Source of the DNA: Bacteroidaceae bacterium | Lineage (GTDB): Bacteria; Bacteroidota; Bacteroidia; Bacteroidales; Bacteroidaceae | NCBI GenBank assembly: GCA_024401225.1 | Contig: JAKSLM010000028.1 | Span: 1 to 35,336 of the forward strand | Length of the DNA stretch: 35,336 nt | Direction of reading: 5' to 3' | Part shown: piece after piece, positions 1-8,016 of the stretch | Numbering within the stretch: position 1 is the stretch's first letter | Layout: every line of letters begins with the position of its first letter | Made by a program: the position numbers and the translations under genes | The notes under the pieces: model-generated | What the model was told of the DNA's origin: nothing | What the model saw: the letters and a program-made list of their open reading frames with translations, nothing else | Database searches by the model: none

Positions 1-34
1 TCGACGAGTGCTCTATGGCATACGCATCAACTAA
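1..34 (+). CDS. C-terminal end of a probable outer-membrane beta-barrel protein (partial)
   Basis: Reading from base 2, the last ten codons give RRVLYGIRIN and then TAA at 32-34. Ending in a short alternating hydrophobic/charged strand of the form RRVxxGIRI is typical of TonB-dependent receptors and other Bacteroidetes outer-membrane barrels. A strong hairpin follows 34 bp later, as expected after a real gene. Only ten residues are visible, so the family is an inference; the existence of a gene end here is more secure than its identity. Confidence 0.45.
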   Translation, partial: RRVLYGIRIN

Positions 35-67
35 GTAAGAAACTTTTTTATAATATTGTTGTTATTT

Positions 68-101
68 ACGCCCCCAGTTCCGCGATGGAAACTGGGGGCG
101 T
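68..101. terminator. Bidirectional terminator between convergent genes
   Basis: Perfect 12-bp inverted repeat (ACGCCCCCAGTT at 68-79, AACTGGGGGCGT at 90-101) with a 10-nt loop. It lies between a plus-strand gene ending at 34 and a minus-strand gene ending at 113, so it can serve both. The plus side continues with TTTC and the minus side with AAATAACAAC, so U-tracts are modest. Confidence 0.8.
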
Positions 102-112
102 TTCAGATTCTT

Positions 113-1930
113 TTATTTCAAAAGTTTTGCTACTGGACTCTTGATGGCCTTGAGTCCCTTTGCCACGCTTTGGGCATTGGTGCGTGCACCAAGGAGGGAT
201 GTGTGGGTGTGGTCGTGATTGAAATACTTCATCGCAGCTTCCTTACCCTGCTTGCCACATTGCTTATCGAGGAAATCGGCGGTGATGTTATGGACATCAA
301 CAAATTCGGCTCCGCACTCCTCAGCAATCTGCTTGTCCCACTCAGGGATGTAGCGATCGTTGCGACGCTCGATGTAGTAGCGTCCCTTCTGCTCATTGAC
401 TGGATAGAACGAACCGCGAACCTCTCCCTTGCCTTCATGCCACTCGTTGCGTGGAGTGAATGAGAGTACAACCGGATGCGCTCCCTTCTCCTGGCAGTCG
501 CGTACCATCTTCTTGATGTACCAACCGAAGGAATAGATGACCTTGTTCTTGCCGTTCGACTTGAGGTGGTACACGTGGCTCGTATCCTGTGGGCATGCTA
601 TCACGCCACGCTCCTTGTCCTTATCGATTCCGCCAATATCGTTGTGACCGAACTGAATGAGCACCACATCGCCTGGTTCAAGCGAGTTGTAGACCTCCTC
701 CCAGCGTTCCTCATCAAGGTAGGTACGGGTTGAACGACCCGCCTTTGCTTGATTCTGGAACACGCACTTCTTCGCATCAAAGACGGTGTAACCCTGCGAG
801 CCCCATCCCCACATACCATCAGGATTCTTGTCCTCGTTCTTGCCTGTGGAGTCGCCACAGAGGAATACCATTGGCTTACCCTTCTCACGCTTCTGATCGC
901 AACGCTTTGGGACAACCCTATCATTCATGAACGACTTGAGGCGTACGAGCTGAGGATCATTGCTTGCTGCCACGCCCTCTGCTGCACTTCGTGCATTCAT
1001 CATGGCTCCGAATGCCGATGAGTGGATCTTATCGAGGTAGAAGTGATAGTCTGTCTTCCATGGGCCGTACGATTCCAACTTCTTAGCAGAGATGTCGTTA
1101 AGATCTATCACAGGTACACACATCTCCTTGCCGATAGCAAAGATGGCTGGAGTGAAATCGGTGAGTTTGCGGTCGATAAAGACCCTCTCACCCGACCTCT
1201 CTCCCGTTAGGGCGAGAGGAGAGCCATCCGGATGAGAAATCTGCGAGTCCCCCTCCCCATAACGGGGGAGGGTTGGGGAGAGGGTCTTCACATAAGCATT
1301 GCGTGGAGTAAGTGTGAAGAGTACTGGGATGCCGCCCTTCTCGCGTACATCATTAATAAACATGCGAGTATAGTCGCCGAAGGTGTAGACAGTCTCCTGC
1401 TGCTTTGACACCTTATTATATATAGATACAGAATCGTGCTTGATGCAGAGTTTGCCATCAGGACGATAACTTGAACGTGCACGGATGGAGTCGATAGGTC
1501 CGTTATCGTTGTGGCCAAGTTCGAGGAACACATAGTCGCCCGGACGGATGGCTTCACGGATAGGTGCCCAGAGATCACGGTAGAAGGTACGTGGAGAGGT
1601 GCCTCCGAGGGCATGGTTCTCTGCTGTTATCTTTTCTGCATCGTAGTATTCGTGAGCATAGTAGCCCCATCCCCACTGGCCATTGTCACCGTTGCCTCGG
1701 GTTCCGGTACGCATAGTGGAATTGCCCACGAGGAAAAGAACGGGATTATTGCCCTTGCGGGAAGATCCTGGAACAGGACGGGCCTGGTTTGCAATGTCAA
1801 GTGAGTCGGCAGTAAGGTCACGGACTCCGTTGATGTCGAGCCAGATGTCACCTTTCTCCTTCTTGTCGTTCTGAGCAAATAGGGAGAGAGACAAGAGGAA
1901 TACCGAGATGGTAGTTAGGAATTTAGTCAT
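113..1930 (-). CDS. Secreted tandem SGNH/GDSL esterase, rhamnogalacturonan-acetylesterase-like
   Basis: Predicted 605-residue exported esterase with two SGNH domains, resembling rhamnogalacturonan acetylesterases (CE12) that remove acetyl groups from pectin. I start it at the ATG at 1930, because it begins a clean signal peptide (MTKFLTTISVFLLSLSLFAQ); the 14 codons upstream lie in a simple repeat. Domain 1 shows GNST (Ser71), GGTSPRTF, GHND and the Asp/His pair DKIH (300-303). Domain 2 shows GDST (Ser361), KAGRSTRTY, GHND and a DHTH motif near the end. Both catalytic sets look complete, although block I of domain 1 has Asn in place of the usual Asp. Residues 215-251 are an in-frame insert encoded by the palindromic element at 1179-1288. 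It is the last gene of the GH31-queA-GH30-Nudix run, which suggests a role in plant polysaccharide breakdown. Confidence 0.85.
   Translation of the reverse strand: MTKFLTTISVFLLSLSLFAQNDKKEKGDIWLDINGVRDLTADSLDIANQARPVPGSSRKGNNPVLFLVGNSTMRTGTRGNGDNGQWGWGYYAHEYYDAEKITAENHALGGTSPRTFYRDLWAPIREAIRPGDYVFLELGHNDNGPIDSIRARSSYRPDGKLCIKHDSVSIYNKVSKQQETVYTFGDYTRMFINDVREKGGIPVLFTLTPRNAYVKTLSPTLPRYGEGDSQISHPDGSPLALTGERSGERVFIDRKLTDFTPAIFAIGKEMCVPVIDLNDISAKKLESYGPWKTDYHFYLDKIHSSAFGAMMNARSAAEGVAASNDPQLVRLKSFMNDRVVPKRCDQKREKGKPMVFLCGDSTGKNEDKNPDGMWGWGSQGYTVFDAKKCVFQNQAKAGRSTRTYLDEERWEEVYNSLEPGDVVLIQFGHNDIGGIDKDKERGVIACPQDTSHVYHLKSNGKNKVIYSFGWYIKKMVRDCQEKGAHPVVLSFTPRNEWHEGKGEVRGSFYPVNEQKGRYYIERRNDRYIPEWDKQIAEECGAEFVDVHNITADFLDKQCGKQGKEAAMKYFNHDHTHTSLLGARTNAQSVAKGLKAIKSPVAKLLK
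1179..1288. repeat. GC-rich composite palindromic element inserted in a coding region (copy 1)
   Basis: A 110-bp element with inverted ends (AAGACCCTCTC at 1179, GAGAGGGTCTT ending at 1288). Inside are two hairpins: CCTCTCtCCC/GGGcGAGAGG around GTTA, and CCCTCCCC/GGGGGAGGG around ATAA. It is read in frame through the esterase gene and adds about 37 residues (215-251), rich in Pro, Gly, Glu and Ser. Related copies lie at 4850-4889, 33657-33722 and 34556-34620. Confidence 0.8.
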
Positions 1931-1939
1931 ATAATAGTT

Positions 1940-1996
1940 AGTTATTAAGTTTTTAAGTTTTTGAGTTCTCAAGTTATTAAGTTCTCAAGTTATTAT
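1940..1996. repeat. AT-rich imperfect tandem repeat between genes
   Basis: Reiterated AAGTTTTTAAGTTTTTGAG and TTCTCAAGTTATTAAG units fill the gap between the Nudix gene stop (1998) and the esterase start (1930). It is a simple-sequence spacer of the type also seen at 4420, 22170, 27955 and 33918. Confidence 0.7.
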
Positions 1997-1997
1997 G

Positions 1998-2516
1998 TTA
2001 TAAGTCTATGAGCTTTGTACGTTTTAGTTCGCTTTCAAAGTTTGGAGTGAAGACATCCTTCCCGAGGTTCTCCTTTATCTCTTGTACTGACCAAAAGCGA
2101 CCGCCATCAGTTTCAGCCGAAGGCTTTATTTCTCCATCGTAGATGGTCTTATGAACGAAGACAAGTTCTTTCTCGCGAGTGCTTTCGAATACATAGTGAG
2201 TGACCTTCTCTGGAGAAAAATCAGTAATGCCAAGCTCTTCCTCCACCTCGCGCATCAAAGCTTGTTCTACGTTCTCGCCAAGGTCGATGTGGCCTCCTAC
2301 TGCGGTATCCCACTTGCCTGGCTGGATATCCTTCCATTCAGGACGTTTCTGAAGGTACAGTTCCCCCTTGCTATTGAACACATGCAGATGCACTACGGGG
2401 TGAAGCAGTTTGCTGCCGCTGTGACATTCGCCTCGGGTTGCTGCTGAGATGATGTTGCCGTCTTCATCTACGATTGGGAACATCTCCTCGGAATTATCTT
2501 TCGTTGTTGCTATCAT
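1998..2516 (-). CDS. Nudix hydrolase (MutT/IPP-isomerase-like)
   Basis: Nudix enzymes hydrolyse nucleoside diphosphates linked to another group, using a metal bound by the Nudix box. The full 23-residue box GX5EX7REUXEEXGU is present at residues 75-97 (G75, E81, REVEEELGI), so it should be active. The N-terminal region (VDEDGNIISAATRGECH, then LHPVVHLHVFNSKGELYLQKR) matches the subgroup annotated as isopentenyl-diphosphate-isomerase-like or YfcD-like Nudix proteins; the substrate cannot be told from sequence. At 172 residues it has normal length and no signal peptide, so it is cytoplasmic. It starts 30 bp after the GH30 gene and is probably co-transcribed with it. Confidence 0.9.
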   Translation of the reverse strand: MIATTKDNSEEMFPIVDEDGNIISAATRGECHSGSKLLHPVVHLHVFNSKGELYLQKRPEWKDIQPGKWDTAVGGHIDLGENVEQALMREVEEELGITDFSPEKVTHYVFESTREKELVFVHKTIYDGEIKPSAETDGGRFWSVQEIKENLGKDVFTPNFESELKRTKLIDL

Positions 2517-2546
2517 TGTTGACTGTTTGTTTATCCTTGTTTATGA

Positions 2547-4061
2547 TCAGAACACAAAGGTATTGAACGAATGTGCCTCGACTGTAATATTGAGGTACTT
2601 GCCAGCAATCTTCACATTCATGTCGGTTGGAGAGTCGGTAAAGTTGCCTGCAGTTACCACGTAGCCCTTGGCTGTCTTGAATACTACCACAGGAGTGTCG
2701 CTGTGTTCGCGGCCAGCCGATGCTATCATCTTGGTGCCCGATACGACGAAGTGAGAGAAATGCTTGTATGCGAAGTACTCGGCTGTGTAGCGCATCTTGC
2801 GAGTCTTGCTATCCACCTGCACAAGGGCGTTCTGTGTCCACCCCCATGTCGACATACCATTGTCCTTGAGGATGAAATTCCAGTTGTAATATTCGTCCAC
2901 TCCATTAGCAAGGTTATCGCTCAAGAGGAAGAAGGTATGTTCGCCAGCCTTCCAATCCATGCTTCCGTTGCCACATTCGCTCTCCGACTGCATGAAGCGA
3001 AGATTAGGATAGCGTTCACGGAGCTGAGGAAGATTATTGCGGCATTCCCATTGTACGCCCACACCCTTTATGTTGCTCAGCAAGGTCTTGTCATCGAGAG
3101 TTCGCTCCACGTAATCAAGACGATTGGTATTGATAGTACCCAACCAGAGTTCCACCTCTGGATGATTCTTACGGAGTGCAGGAGCAAGGTATTCGTTGTT
3201 GAATCGGATGGTACCTTCTGCCGTCCAAGGACAACCCGGATAAGGGGTGTAAGAGTAAGCCTCGTTCTGATACATCACCTTTGTGATGGGTAACCCCTCT
3301 GCCTTGTAAAGGTCGATAAACCTGCAGAACATATCCGCATACGCCTGAAGGTAGCGTGGTTCCTGAATGAAATAGTCCTGTGTGGCAAGGCGACGAGGGA
3401 ACACGCCATTTCTATCACCAAGCAACTTCATCTCATCGGGATCAACAGCCTTGCCCGATGTAGCATTCTTGTCGGCATAGAGCAGATAGTCCAGCTTTGG
3501 GTCCTGATTGTTGTACTTGCTCGAAAGCACGCAGTAATTGTTGTTGATCTTCATCCATGCAGGAGGGCTCCAAGGACTCATGAAGAGCTGCAACTCAGGA
3601 CAGTACTTTTGTGCTGCACGAGCCAGCGGAATGATATTGCGGCGATCGTGATCAATATTGAAATACCTGAGTTCGAAGTCGCCTGGCACCTCGCTGCAAC
3701 TATACCATTCGCGAGCATAGTCGTTGGCATTCATCGATACTCGTCCATGAGTGAAATGCAGGTCGCCCTTTGGAGAGTAGAGGTTGAACATCAGCTCGTC
3801 CTGCTCATCTCGACTCAAGAGAAGGAATGCATCCCAATCGAGTTCGTTGAAGGTTGTACCCCAAGCGCGGAAAGTCGTGCCATCCTCCTTGCCGCTCACT
3901 TCCGCCACAGTCTTGCCCGAAGGTTTTGAGGACAATGCTGTTCGCGACTCCTTCCATGATATGCTTTCTGTTGTGGTGTATTTCTTCACACTCTGTGCAC
4001 TAACGGCAAGAGCAGAAATGCTGAAGAGCGAGAGAGCAAGGAGTCTGTATGTAAGTTTCAT
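2547..4061 (-). CDS. Secreted glycoside hydrolase family 30 (glucosylceramidase-like fold)
   Basis: A 504-residue exported GH30 enzyme: signal peptide MKLTYRLLALSLFSISALAVSA, then a (beta/alpha)8 barrel and a C-terminal beta-sandwich. GH30 enzymes are retaining hydrolases with two glutamates. The acid/base is Glu267 in MYQNEAYSY and the nucleophile lies in MQSESECGNG (Glu360 by alignment of the motif; Glu362 is next to it). The early motif WGTTFNELDWDAF and the block MSPWSPPAWMK are also GH30-like. Bacteroidetes members act on beta-1,6-glucan, glucosides, fucosides or xylan, and the subfamily is not clear here. Its position 14 bp after queA and in one run with GH31 and the esterase points to plant or fungal glycan use. 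Confidence 0.85.
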   Translation of the reverse strand: MKLTYRLLALSLFSISALAVSAQSVKKYTTTESISWKESRTALSSKPSGKTVAEVSGKEDGTTFRAWGTTFNELDWDAFLLLSRDEQDELMFNLYSPKGDLHFTHGRVSMNANDYAREWYSCSEVPGDFELRYFNIDHDRRNIIPLARAAQKYCPELQLFMSPWSPPAWMKINNNYCVLSSKYNNQDPKLDYLLYADKNATSGKAVDPDEMKLLGDRNGVFPRRLATQDYFIQEPRYLQAYADMFCRFIDLYKAEGLPITKVMYQNEAYSYTPYPGCPWTAEGTIRFNNEYLAPALRKNHPEVELWLGTINTNRLDYVERTLDDKTLLSNIKGVGVQWECRNNLPQLRERYPNLRFMQSESECGNGSMDWKAGEHTFFLLSDNLANGVDEYYNWNFILKDNGMSTWGWTQNALVQVDSKTRKMRYTAEYFAYKHFSHFVVSGTKMIASAGREHSDTPVVVFKTAKGYVVTAGNFTDSPTDMNVKIAGKYLNITVEAHSFNTFVF

Positions 4062-4075
4062 AATGACAATTTATT

Positions 4076-5383
4076 TTATGGTATTAACAGCGATGAGTCA
4101 CCGTAGCTCAGGAATCGGAAATCGTGAGCCAGCGCATAGTCGTAAATCTTGTGCCAATCACCCTTGACGAATGCCGACACAAGGAGAAGGAGTGTGGATT
4201 GTGGTTGATGGAAATTGGTCACCATTCGCTTCACAATGTGATACTCATAGCTTGGTGCAATGATGATCTGAGTCGATGATTGCAGCACATCAAGACCATG
4301 GCGATCCATGTAGTCGAGGAGCGACTTGAGAGCATCAATCGTAGGGATTGACTCCGTCTCGTAAGGCATCCATTGAGGTATGTGCAGTTCCTCTGCATCA
4401 CCTGTCTCAACATACTCTGACTTTTCACTTTTCACTTTTAACTTTTCACTCAGAATACCCATATAATAGAGACTTTCAAGTGTGCGGACCGAGGTAGTGC
4501 CGACCGCTATGGCCTCACCGTTGTGGGCTATGAGCTTCTCTATGGTCTGCCTACGAACAGCGATGTGCTCGGTATGCATATCGTGTCCGCCTATATCCTC
4601 ACTCTTGACAGGCTTGAACGTTCCTGCACCTACATGCAGGGTGAGTTCCTCGCGCTCCACACCAGCTTCATCAAGAGCCTTGAGCACACGTTCGGTGAAG
4701 TGGAGTCCTGCGGTCGGAGCAGCCACTGAGCCCTTTATCTTCGAATACACGGTCTGGTAGGTTTTCTTGTCCGACTCCTGCGTCTCACGGTTCAGGTATG
4801 GAGGAATTGGGAGTTCGCCAATTGCATCGAGGATTTCTGCCCAGGTATAGAGAGCTCCACCCCTACCCTCCCCATTAGGGAGGGAGTCTGTAGATACTGA
4901 TTCCCATGCGAACTCAATGATGTGGCTTGTGCCGTGGATGCCTTTGCGTTCACATGAGAGTTCAATCTTCGATCCATCAGGCATGTCTATTATGCGGTAC
5001 AGTTTGCCTTCCTTCCACTTCTTCAGGTTGCCCACAAGGCAATACCATTGTACAGAGCCTCGTGTGGAGAAGTTCAACTGATAATCGTTGGGTAATGCTG
5101 GTTCGAGGCAGAACACCTCAATCAATGCACCCTGGACAGTCTCCTGCACCTGCGCCTTTCGGAAATGCAGTCGTGCCTGGATGACCTTCGTATTGTTGAA
5201 GATCATCAACGCACCCTTTGGGAGATAATTAGGAAGCGAGGTAAATGTGTCCTCACTTACCTCACCATGATTATAGACCAGCAACTTGCTGCTATCGCGC
5301 TCTGCCAAAGGGAACTTTGCGATGCGTTCATCAGGCAACGGGTAGTTGTAGTCGGATATGTGTATTTGCTTTGGATTATTCAT
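4076..5383 (-). CDS. queA: S-adenosylmethionine:tRNA ribosyltransferase-isomerase
   Basis: QueA transfers and isomerises the ribosyl part of SAM onto preQ1 at tRNA position 34, making epoxyqueuosine. Recognisable blocks are DYNYPLPDERIA (residues 11-22), the GALM-IFNNTKVIQARL segment, IPPYLNRE, GSVAAPTAGLHFT (about 218-230), LHVGAGTFKPVK, TTSVRTLES and VTNFHQPQSTLL near the C-terminus. The protein has 435 residues, whereas the family usually has about 340-360. The excess is largely two segments: residues 161-181, encoded by the GC-rich palindromic element at 4850-4889, and residues 311-324, encoded by the heptamer repeat at 4420-4450. Both keep the reading frame and lie outside the conserved blocks, so activity is probably retained. 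It sits in a glycan-degradation operon, an unexpected place for a tRNA-modification gene. Confidence 0.95.
   Translation of the reverse strand: MNNPKQIHISDYNYPLPDERIAKFPLAERDSSKLLVYNHGEVSEDTFTSLPNYLPKGALMIFNNTKVIQARLHFRKAQVQETVQGALIEVFCLEPALPNDYQLNFSTRGSVQWYCLVGNLKKWKEGKLYRIIDMPDGSKIELSCERKGIHGTSHIIEFAWESVSTDSLPNGEGRGGALYTWAEILDAIGELPIPPYLNRETQESDKKTYQTVYSKIKGSVAAPTAGLHFTERVLKALDEAGVEREELTLHVGAGTFKPVKSEDIGGHDMHTEHIAVRRQTIEKLIAHNGEAIAVGTTSVRTLESLYYMGILSEKLKVKSEKSEYVETGDAEELHIPQWMPYETESIPTIDALKSLLDYMDRHGLDVLQSSTQIIIAPSYEYHIVKRMVTNFHQPQSTLLLLVSAFVKGDWHKIYDYALAHDFRFLSYGDSSLLIP
4420..4450. repeat. Heptanucleotide tandem repeat inside queA
   Basis: Four units of 7 bp (ACTTTTC, ACTTTTC, ACTTTTA, ACTTTTC) followed by ACT. 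Read on the minus strand it encodes a Lys/Ser/Glu/Val-rich stretch (residues about 311-321 of QueA). Seven is not a multiple of three, so a change of one unit would shift the frame; three units would keep it. Confidence 0.75.
4850..4889. repeat. GC-rich palindromic element in queA (copy 2)
   Basis: Core hairpin CCCTCCC (4866-4872), loop CATTA, GGGAGGG (4878-4884), flanked by AGAGCTCC and AGTCT. Read through in frame, it gives the queA insert around residues 161-181, with the motif LPNGEGRGG. It is shorter than the copy at 1179-1288 but has the same core. Confidence 0.75.
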
Positions 5384-5393
5384 TGTTGTTAAG

Positions 5394-5423
5394 GGCGCAC
5401 CTTTGATGCTTGAAAGGTGCGCC
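5394..5423. promoter_or_regulatory. Hairpin between GH31 and queA
   Basis: Perfect 11-bp inverted repeat (GGCGCACCTTT at 5394-5404, AAAGGTGCGCC at 5413-5423) with an 8-nt loop. On the minus strand it follows the GH31 stop (5434) and ends only 10 nt before the queA start codon (5381-5383). There is no U-tract, so it may be an incomplete terminator, an RNA-stability hairpin protecting the GH31 message, or a structure that limits queA translation. Confidence 0.65.
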
Positions 5424-5433
5424 TATAAATAGA

Positions 5434-7698
5434 TCAATATTTCTTCACAGTCTTCTTGTTCCACTGAATCTTGTCAGTACTCTGTGCCACAGGAACATGA
5501 GGTATCTTTGCACCTTGCTTTACAAGGACTACGATCTCAATCTCGCCAGTCTTGATGGTCTGCCAACCAGGATTGTAGACCTTACCAGTCTGATAGTCCA
5601 CCCATTTCTGACCCTTTGGCAAGTAGACGAGACGTTCCTTTCCATCTTCAAGCATTGGAGCCACAAGCATGTCGGATCCAAACATGTATTCGTCCTCAAT
5701 ATTCCATGCACCTGGATCGTCAGGGAATTCCAATAGGAGGGCACGCTGCATAGGCCAACCCTTCTCAACGCATATCTTAGCCTGATCGACGATGTAAGGC
5801 ATGAGCTTATACTTCATCTCAGCACACTTGCGGTAGTAGTCAACGAACTCATCGTTGTAGAGCCAAGGCTCTGTGTCAACTCCATGAGTGCGGGAATGGC
5901 TGGTGAAGAATCCGTATGGTACCCAGCGACGGTACAGGTTCTCTGGGCTCTTTGTCACGAAGCCACCCATATCGTTGCTCCAGAAGCAGAAGCCAGAAAG
6001 ACCGAATGAGAGTCCGCCGCGGATATCGCCCTGCAGACCGGTATTGGTAGTCGCTGCATCACCACCCCAATGCAATGGATAGCGCTGCGAACCGGCCCAA
6101 GCCGAACGTCCCCAGATGATGCCTTCGCCATTGTTGGTCTTCTTGATGATGTCGTAAGCAGCCTTGTTGTAGCGTACAGGATAGAGATTGTGCTCATACA
6201 AACCTGTCTTTCCGCTGTGGTACACACCATTGAGATAAGGAGCAGCCTCACCGAAGTCAGCCTTGATCACGCCAACACCCTGCTTCAAGAGTCCTGCAAG
6301 CTTGTCCTGATACCATGCAACAGTAGCAGGATTGGAGAAGTCGAGACACACATCCTCATAAGGCAACTGACCCTTATCGTTATGCACATACAGGTCCTTC
6401 TCTACGAGTTCGTTGAAATATTTGTTCTTTGGAGTGAAGTATGGCAACTGCCACAAGCACACGTGGAAGCCATCATCCTTCAAGTCAGAGAGCATCTTGG
6501 CAGGATCGTCAAAGCGGTCGGGTGCAAACTGATAGTCACACTGCCAGTCAACTCCAAACCATCCTGTATCGAAATGTATCACATCGGTAGGGATCTTCAA
6601 GTCGCGAAGCTTCTTTGCTACCTCACGCCCTTCCTTCTCCGAGAAGTAAGTGATGCGGCTCTGCCAAGTGCCGAACGACCACAATGGTGGCATTTCAGGG
6701 CGACCAACCAACGAGGTGTACTCAGTAAGGATATCCTTTGGTTCGCCAAAGAAGATGAAGAAGTCCATCTCCTCATCAGCCATGAAGAGCTTGTTGGCGC
6801 CGATGTACGACTGACCGAAGTCGCAAGTCACAGGAGCCGAGGTGTGCATGAACATACCGTAACCCTTGTTGCTGAAGAAGAAAGGTATTGGCTTATACAT
6901 ATCAGGGCTCTCTGGTCCCTGAGGGTCGGTAACGAAGAGGTTGACCTTCTGTCCCACCTTATTGAGCGAAGTGAACGATTCGCCACATCCGAATATCTTC
7001 TCACCCGGAGCGAGAGAGAACACCGGATTGATGGCACGACTATTGTCCGAACCGCGCTTCATGAAAAGGAATGGAGGCACCTTGATCTGCGTGCTGTCAT
7101 TATCCTTCCATGTGCGTGTGTGGGTGAGTTCCTTTCCGTTCTTATCCTTCAGGACAATGCGCCAAGGATAGCTGTTGATCACCACCGATCCCTCCGCCGA
7201 CTTATACTCTACTCCAGTAGCAGTCTTTGTTACCTTCCACGAGGCTGATCCATCAGCAGGTTTCCCTACCAACATCAGTTCATCGTCGTAATTATCCTTT
7301 GGAACGATAGGCGACGTATAGACACGGATTCGCATAGTACGAGCATCCACTGGCTCGAGTGCAAACTGAAGCTGCGGATTGTTGTCGTAGGCTGGAGTTG
7401 GGAAGTCGAGCATCTGAAGTGGCTGATGCAGATACGTATTAGCATTGAAAGCCTGGCGAGGCATCAGTTGCTCGCGTTTCCACTGGAGTGTACCTCGGCC
7501 TGTTGCCGTGTCGAAGTTCACAAGGCTGTCAGCAAAGAAATAGATGTTGCTGAAGTCAGTAAACTGCTGGCTTACATCGACTGGAAGTCCTTGAAGGTAC
7601 TGAACGCCATTGTTGGTAGTCAGCTGTGCCGATGCCGTAGTAGTGGCAAGCGACATCAAAGAGGCTGCAATAAACTTGTAGATAGAAGTTGATTTCAT
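5434..7698 (-). CDS. Secreted glycoside hydrolase family 31 (alpha-xylosidase/alpha-glucosidase)
   Basis: A 754-residue exported GH31 enzyme with signal peptide MKSTSIYKFIAASLMSLATTTASA. An N-terminal galactose-mutarotase-like beta-domain covers about residues 30-330, the catalytic barrel runs from about 335 to 640, and a C-terminal beta-domain follows. The nucleophile is Asp481 in VIKADFGE and the acid/base is Asp547 in HWGGD. Pocket blocks PPLWSFGTWQSR and HFDTGWF are clear. KADFGE is the form found in YicI-type alpha-xylosidases, so release of alpha-xylose from xyloglucan-like material is the best guess; alpha-glucosidase remains possible. It is the first gene of the minus-strand run, with a TATCTTTG promoter just upstream. 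Confidence 0.9.
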   Translation of the reverse strand: MKSTSIYKFIAASLMSLATTTASAQLTTNNGVQYLQGLPVDVSQQFTDFSNIYFFADSLVNFDTATGRGTLQWKREQLMPRQAFNANTYLHQPLQMLDFPTPAYDNNPQLQFALEPVDARTMRIRVYTSPIVPKDNYDDELMLVGKPADGSASWKVTKTATGVEYKSAEGSVVINSYPWRIVLKDKNGKELTHTRTWKDNDSTQIKVPPFLFMKRGSDNSRAINPVFSLAPGEKIFGCGESFTSLNKVGQKVNLFVTDPQGPESPDMYKPIPFFFSNKGYGMFMHTSAPVTCDFGQSYIGANKLFMADEEMDFFIFFGEPKDILTEYTSLVGRPEMPPLWSFGTWQSRITYFSEKEGREVAKKLRDLKIPTDVIHFDTGWFGVDWQCDYQFAPDRFDDPAKMLSDLKDDGFHVCLWQLPYFTPKNKYFNELVEKDLYVHNDKGQLPYEDVCLDFSNPATVAWYQDKLAGLLKQGVGVIKADFGEAAPYLNGVYHSGKTGLYEHNLYPVRYNKAAYDIIKKTNNGEGIIWGRSAWAGSQRYPLHWGGDAATTNTGLQGDIRGGLSFGLSGFCFWSNDMGGFVTKSPENLYRRWVPYGFFTSHSRTHGVDTEPWLYNDEFVDYYRKCAEMKYKLMPYIVDQAKICVEKGWPMQRALLLEFPDDPGAWNIEDEYMFGSDMLVAPMLEDGKERLVYLPKGQKWVDYQTGKVYNPGWQTIKTGEIEIVVLVKQGAKIPHVPVAQSTDKIQWNKKTVKKY

Positions 7699-7723
7699 TG
7701 TCGTTATTAGGTTATAATTTTCG

Positions 7724-7731
7724 CAAAGATA
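7724..7731 (-). promoter_or_regulatory. Bacteroidetes -7 box for the GH31-queA-GH30 operon
   Basis: On the minus strand TATCTTTG fits the TAnnTTTG -7 consensus, 26 bp before the GH31 start codon. A clear TTTG -33 box is not obvious, so recognition may need an activator. Confidence 0.6.
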
Positions 7732-7789
7732 CGAGTTTTAATTTACAATTAAAATAATAATAGATTAAAAACCGTCGTTTGCACAACAA

Positions 7790-7823
7790 AAATGCGGGTA
7801 AACCTCGAAGATTACCCACATTT
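7790..7823 (-). terminator. Hairpin with U-tract, shared with the one at 13926
   Basis: AAATGCGGGTAA (7790-7801) and TTACCCACATTT (7812-7823). On the minus-strand RNA the single mismatch becomes a G-U pair, so the 12-bp stem is complete and is followed by TTTTTG. It would stop minus-strand transcripts coming from the toxin-antitoxin operon at 8066-8903. The 19 nt beginning CAACAAAAATGCGGG recur exactly at the terminator after the gene at 13998. Confidence 0.65.
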
Positions 7824-7924
7824 ACCACATGCAAAGCAATTCGTTCGCTCATCATGTAGTTCTCAACGAATCATCCATGAAGCTGGTCATCCAAGGCTAA
7901 CTACACATTATTATATAATATAGA

Positions 7925-7958
7925 TCCGTATTCACCGTCTGCTCTTGGTGAATACGGA
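7925..7958. repeat. Perfect 12-bp inverted repeat in an intergenic gap
   Basis: TCCGTATTCACC (7925-7936) and GGTGAATACGGA (7947-7958) around a 10-nt loop. It lies in the 370-bp gap between GH31 and the antitoxin gene, which contains no coding sequence I can support. It lacks a U-tract on either strand and could be a processing hairpin, a protein site or a mobile-repeat remnant. Confidence 0.6.
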
Positions 7959-8016
7959 CCTAATTCATAGTTTTGCTATTGCTGTCAAAACAAGATATTT
8001 ATGACGATGCACGCCA

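Noticed and set aside
5384-5433. preQ1 riboswitch before queA
   Set aside because: The gap holds a plain hairpin without the preQ1 pseudoknot tail sequence; also queA is usually not the riboswitch-controlled gene.
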